In this document: positions 29,157 through 33,457 of the stretch, piece by piece | How the letters are laid out: each line of letters opens with the position of its first letter | Numbering within the stretch: position 1 is the first letter of the stretch | NCBI GenBank assembly: GCA_027596195.1 | Contig: JADGJG010000181.1 | Span: forward strand, 1 to 33,457 | Direction of reading: 5' to 3' | DNA length: 33,457 nucleotides | From: Podochytrium sp. JEL0797 | Taxonomy: Eukaryota; Chytridiomycota; Chytridiomycetes; Chytridiales; Chytriomycetaceae | Made by a program: the position numbers and the translations under genes | The notes under the pieces: generated by a model | Database searches by the model: none | The model's input: the letters and a program-made list of their open reading frames with translations, nothing else | What the model was told of the DNA's origin: nothing

Positions 29157-31309
29157 CAACCCGTACATTTTTTTGGGTCTGAATCTTTTGGCGAATTCCA
29201 ACTCGGAATGGGAAGGGCTTCCAAAACCCCATCACAGTTTTCAAATGGACAGGAGTTGGCAACACAAGTCAGAGGCCAGTTGGTGCTCAACAGACCATCA
29301 CGAAACTGCAAAAGTCTGAGAAGCAATTAGATAAACACAAAAACAAAATAAACAAGATTAAAAACGCTGTCTTTACCGATCCGCCCAAAGAGGGTCTTTC
29401 AATTTCGCGCGAAATTCGGCCGAGGTCCTTGGCAGTCCGTACGCGGAGGCAGCAATGTGGAAATGAACATCTCCCTGCTTTTGGGTTTCAACCGAGGTGT
29501 TGATCCAGCGAGCGGCCCCCAGCATCCCTCCTCCGGGTTTTGGCGCGCGATACTTAAAATCCCAACCAAGAAATTCCTCCAGAAACACATCCAGTACTCC
29601 TCTTGCATACACAGCCGACTGGTAGGGGTTTCGACCAGCAGCAAGACTGCGCTCAGCAGCGTTCGGCAACACCATGTCATTTCCACCAAGCTCAAACTTC
29701 AACTGGCAATGCTCCCCATTCACCAAATCACAGTTGGTGGCAACCACCCAACTGAGAGACGTGGCTGGAGAAATAGTGGTAAAAAAGTTCGCGGAACCCA
29801 GACGTTTCTGAATCCCAAAAGCACGGTGCAAACCGGCGGAACGAGATTCGTCGGATCCGGCGTAGGCGCGCAACCCAGGCATGACCAGCTTCTTGACATC
29901 CATCAAACGCTTCACAACGGGAGGCTGAACCGGCAGATCCAATCCTCTCCGCAAACACTCCTCCATTTGATGCGAATGGTTGTAACATGCGTGAACGTCG
30001 TCCTTGGTCCACTTCCCATCGGCCACCGCACTGCTACGAACGCGCATGGATAAATACTGCTGCGAGAACGACTTTTCCAACGCAATGTAATCATACAACC
30101 ATGCAACAAAACCCCAGTGTCTTGGGAATGCGCCGCCGTGGAGTTTCATGCAGCGTTTCCCCCACCGAGCAACAGAAAGGTGGGCATTTCTCTCCACGTT
30201 GGGACCACCGTAACCAAAAGGAAAGAGTGTGGGGAAGTACAAGTCGATTCCTTCAAGTTTGCGTGCTTTGGACAGGTTGGTTGATTTGAATACCGCGTAG
30301 TCTTGGGAACGGGGGCCGTGAGGAGCAGCGACGTGATCCGTGTCGGGAGCAGAAACGACCTGATCAGCATTCGGCGAGAAAACAAGATGTGCAATGGATT
30401 CCTCGCGCGTTTCAGAGCAGCCAGAGTTGTACGTCGTGTGATCCATGAGGCGGACCAGTTTCTCATTCGCAGGAAAGTCACCACCGACAGTGCGGTCAAC
30501 GAAGACTATGGAAATATATTAATACTCTTCCATTAATTCAGAAATAATGGATGCGAACCATTGTCATTGGCAGGTAAAACTCGCTCTTCGTTGATGTACT
30601 CGGTGTGTTCCTTGTATCCGCGATGGTGAATCTCAAGCCAATCCAAGAGCTCGAAGGCGATAGGTTGCACGGCATATCTCTTTTTTTGACCGGCAGTTTC
30701 TTCGGGGGTCATGGCGCCGACGATGCTGACGCGAATGGTGTCTCCAACGGCGGCAGGAATGTGGCGAAGAACGGGCTTGGACTGCTTCATGACGTAGGTG
30801 TGGGATTTGACGGTCTTGCGCTCCGAGTTTCCAATAATGGAGGTCAAGTAGATGCCCGGTTGGGCAAGGGAAATCACATTTTCGTCGGTTCTCGAAATGG
30901 TTCCAAAGTGGTCCGGAAGACGTCCGATCCAGAGTTCGTTGGCAATCGCTTCCACCGGCATCTTGGTTGATGTAGAAGACTTGGACTCCGATAGCTCGTC
31001 ATCGCTTTCAAAAGCCGTGGGCAGACAGTCTTTGATGCAGTCCCAGCAGTCTGGGCACATGGCGACAAGAAGATCGTCACGAGGGGCCGGGGCAAAAACT
31101 CCGGGTTGAGGTTCATATACCAAGTCGCCCGCATCCAACTTGACAGGAAAATGGAGAGATCCGTCGCGATGGTAGAAACCGAAAGGGCTGAGGAACAGAC
31201 CCGCCAATCGTTGGTCAAAGGAGGAAACGTCATACTGGGATAACACAAGCGGGTCAAGGTCGTCGACAATCTCTTGAGAAACACGCAGCACCTGACGCAA
31301 TTCAGGATT
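29157..31309 (-). pseudogene. Helitron Rep N-terminal segment, array copy 1
   Basis: Exons read from about 31309 to 30592-30594, intron to 30506, then 30506 to about 29376, and a further exon from about 29319. Part 1 (255 residues) has CPDCWDCIKDCLP and VEAIANELWIGRLPDHF, as in the cysteine-rich region before Helitron Rep. Part 2 has LYFPTLFPFGYGGPN and DVHFHI, the HUH metal-binding motif of the Helitron-like helicase domain. The paired catalytic tyrosines and the helicase are absent. The start is an acceptor (gtag) rather than an ATG, so upstream exons are missing. In this copy the last exon continues past the array edge, ending near 29157 (ANSCPFENCDGVLEALPIPS). Confidence 0.75.
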
Positions 31310-33457
31310 AGGGGGCTACGTAGTTTAATAAACTAGACTGTACAACAACAAAATAAAACAACGCAAGTCAGAGGCGGGTTGGTGCTCAACAGACCATCAC
31401 GAAACTGCAAAAATCTGAGAAGCAATTAGATAAACACAAAAACAAAATAAACAAGATTAAAAACGCTGTCTTTACCGATCCGCCCAAAGAGGGTCTTTCA
31501 ATTTCGCGCGAAATTCGGCCGAGGTCCTTGGCAGTCCGTACGCGGAGGCAACAATGTGGAAATGAACATCTCCCTGCTTTTGGGTTTCAACCGAGGTGTT
31601 GATCCAGCGAGCGGCCCCCAGCATCCCTCCTCCGGGTTTTGGCGCGCGATACTTAAAATCCCAACCAAGAAATTCCTCCAGAAACACATCCAGTACTCCT
31701 CTTGCATACACAGCCGACTCGTAGGGGTTTCGACCAGCAGCAAGACTGCGCTCAGCAGCGTTCGGCAACACCATGTCATTTCCACCAAGCTCAAACTTCA
31801 ACTGGCAATGCTCCCCATTCACCAAATCACAATTGATGGCAACCACCCAACTGCGAGACGTGGCTGGAGAAATAGTGGTAAAAAAGTTCGCGGAACCCAG
31901 ACGTTTCTGAATCCCAAAAGCACGGTGCAAACCGGCGGAACGAGATTCGTCGGATCCGGCGTAGGCGCGCAACCCAGGCATGACCAGCTTCTTGACATCC
32001 ATCAAACGCTTCACAATGGGAGGCTGAACCGGCAGATCCAATCCTCTCCGCAAACACTCCTCCATTTGACGCGAATGGTTGTAACATGCGTGAACGTCGT
32101 CCTTGGTCCACTTCCCATCGGCCACCGCACTGCTACGAACGCGCATGGATAAATACTGCTGCGAGAACGACTTTTCCAACGCAATGTAATCATACAACCA
32201 TGCAACAAAACCCCAGTGTCTTGGGAATGCGCCGCCGTGGAGTTTCATGCAGCGTTTCCCCCACCGAGCAACAGAAAGGTGGGCATTTCTCTCCACGTTG
32301 GGACCACCGTAACCAAAAGGAAAGAGTGTGGGGAAGTACAAGTCGATTCCTTCAAGTTTGCGTGCTTTGGACAGGTTGGTTGATTTGAATACCGCGTAGT
32401 CTTGGGAACGGGGGCCGTGAGGAGCAGCGACGTGATCCGTGTCGGGAGCAGAAACGACCTGATCAGCATTCGGCGAGAAAACAAGATGTGCAATGGATTC
32501 CTCGCGCGTTTCAGAGCAGCCAGAGTTGTACGTCGTGTGATCCATGAGGCGGACCAGTTTCTCATTCGCAGGAAAGTCACCACCGACAGTGCGGTCAACG
32601 AAGACTATGGAAATATATTAATACTCTTCCATTAATTCAGAAATAATGGATGCGAACCATTGTCATTGGCAGGTAAAACTCGCTCTTCGTTGATGTACTC
32701 GGTGTGTTCCTTGTATCCGCGATGGTGAATCTCAAGCCAATCCAAGAGCTCGAAGGCGATAGGTTGCACGGCATATCTCTTTTTTTGACCGGCAGTTTCT
32801 TCGGGGGTCATGGCGCCGACGATGCTGACGCGAATGGTGTCTCCAACGGCGGCAGGAATGTGGCGAAGAACGGGCTTGGACTGCTTCATGACGTAGGTGT
32901 GGGATTTGACGGTCTTGCGCTCCGAGTTTCCAATAATGGAGGTCAAGTAGATGCCCGGTTGGGCAAGGGAAATCACATTTTCGTCGGTTCTCGAAATGGT
33001 TCCAAAGTGGTCCGGAAGACGTCCGATCCAGAGTTCGTTGGCAATCGCTTCCACCGGCATCTTGGTTGATGTAGAAGACTTGGACTCCGATAGCTCGTCA
33101 TCGCTTTCAAAAGCCGTGGGCAGACAGTCTTTGATGCAGTCCCAGCAGTCTGGGCACATGGCGACAAGAAGATCGTCACGAGGGGCCGGGGCAAAAACTC
33201 CGGGTTGAGGTTCATATACCAAGTCGCCCGCATCCAACTTGACAGGAAAATGGAGAGATCCGTCGCGATGGTAGAAACCGAAAGGGCTGAGGAACAGACC
33301 CGCCAATCGTTGGTCAAAGGAGGAAACGTCATACTGGGATAACACAAGCGGGTCAAGGTCGTCGACAATCTCTTGAGAAACACGCAGCACCTGACGCAAT
33401 TCAGGATTAGGGGGCTACGTAGTTTAATAAACTAGACTGTACAACAACAAAATAAAA
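29257..33457. mobile_element. tandem array of a 2,099-bp Helitron segment
   Basis: Every feature of 29257-31355 recurs 2,099 bp later at 31356-33454, head to tail, and the second copy runs into the window end, so more copies may follow. The segment begins and ends inside Helitron coding sequence, so it is a tandem duplication of an internal part, not two whole elements. A 15-bp palindrome (tagtttaataaacta) lies at the unit end, near 31320-31335 and again near 33419. Neither copy has a Helitron 5' TC or 3' CTRR terminus that I can establish. Confidence 0.85.
31400..33408 (-). pseudogene. Helitron Rep N-terminal segment, array copy 2
   Basis: Same exon order as copy 1: first part 32632-33399 and upstream, second part about 31475-32605. 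The first part is identical in protein to copy 1; the second differs at a few residues (e.g. IVASAYG for IAASAYG next to the HUH motif, E for Q in NPYESAVYARG). After the second exon it continues LSTNPPLTCV and then runs into the unit junction and a stop. It is truncated at both ends like copy 1. Confidence 0.75.

Noticed and set aside
29457..30053. 198-codon plus-strand frame, repeated at 31556-32152
   Set aside because: Antisense shadow of the Helitron Rep exon; the minus strand carries the HUH motif.
31319..31340. Helitron 3' terminus (CTAG with palindrome) at the array junction
   Set aside because: The palindrome lies upstream of the coding part on the minus strand, the wrong end, and no matching 5' TC end was found.

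Overview
The window looks like fungal nuclear DNA, most likely from a zoosporic fungus (Chytridiomycota). The evidence is many short introns (about 45-120 nt) with GTRNGT donors, CTNAY-like branch sites and YAG acceptors, a MAD1 spindle-checkpoint gene, an MCH1-like transporter, and the WH2-connector-acidic tail of a SCAR/WAVE actin regulator. SCAR is kept by crawling chytrids and lost from most Dikarya. The lineage call is inference; no rRNA or tRNA gene was seen.

Layout. (1) 1-9,000, housekeeping: a five-exon Myb/SANT gene (-) lies head to head with MAD1 (+), only 40 bp between start codons; then an MCH1-like transporter (-) and an unrecognised 561-codon gene (+) whose 3' end is tandemly duplicated. 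(2) 9,504-15,123: a 5.2-kb unit bounded by perfect 456-bp inverted repeats. Inside, a RecQ-type helicase (+) and a damaged DUF6589-like gene (-) converge with 6 bp between their stops. The repeats also carry an exon of a cysteine-rich, probably secreted protein. (3) 16,059-20,524 and 25,486-26,192: five paralogous two-finger C2H2 genes plus one relic. Four end in the same peptide, S-(I/V)-S-F-L-x-D; the fifth ends in a hydrophobic segment. (4) 20,899-28,957: a protein with three RGS-like repeats, each split by an intron at the same place; a 5'-truncated SCAR/WAVE gene; a seven-TM protein flanked by two broken BTB/POZ fragments. (5) 29,257 to the end: a head-to-tail array of a 2,099-bp segment of a Helitron Rep gene.

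Best candidates for something undescribed are the RecQ/DUF6589 unit, whose mirrored repeats supply the 5' side of both genes and a passenger exon, and the C2H2 family with an invariant C-terminal tail. RGS, seven-TM and SCAR genes lie within 8 kb and could all belong to G-protein/actin signalling, but no functional link is shown. Exon coordinates come from hand splicing; for the genes called intact the exon lengths sum to whole codons.
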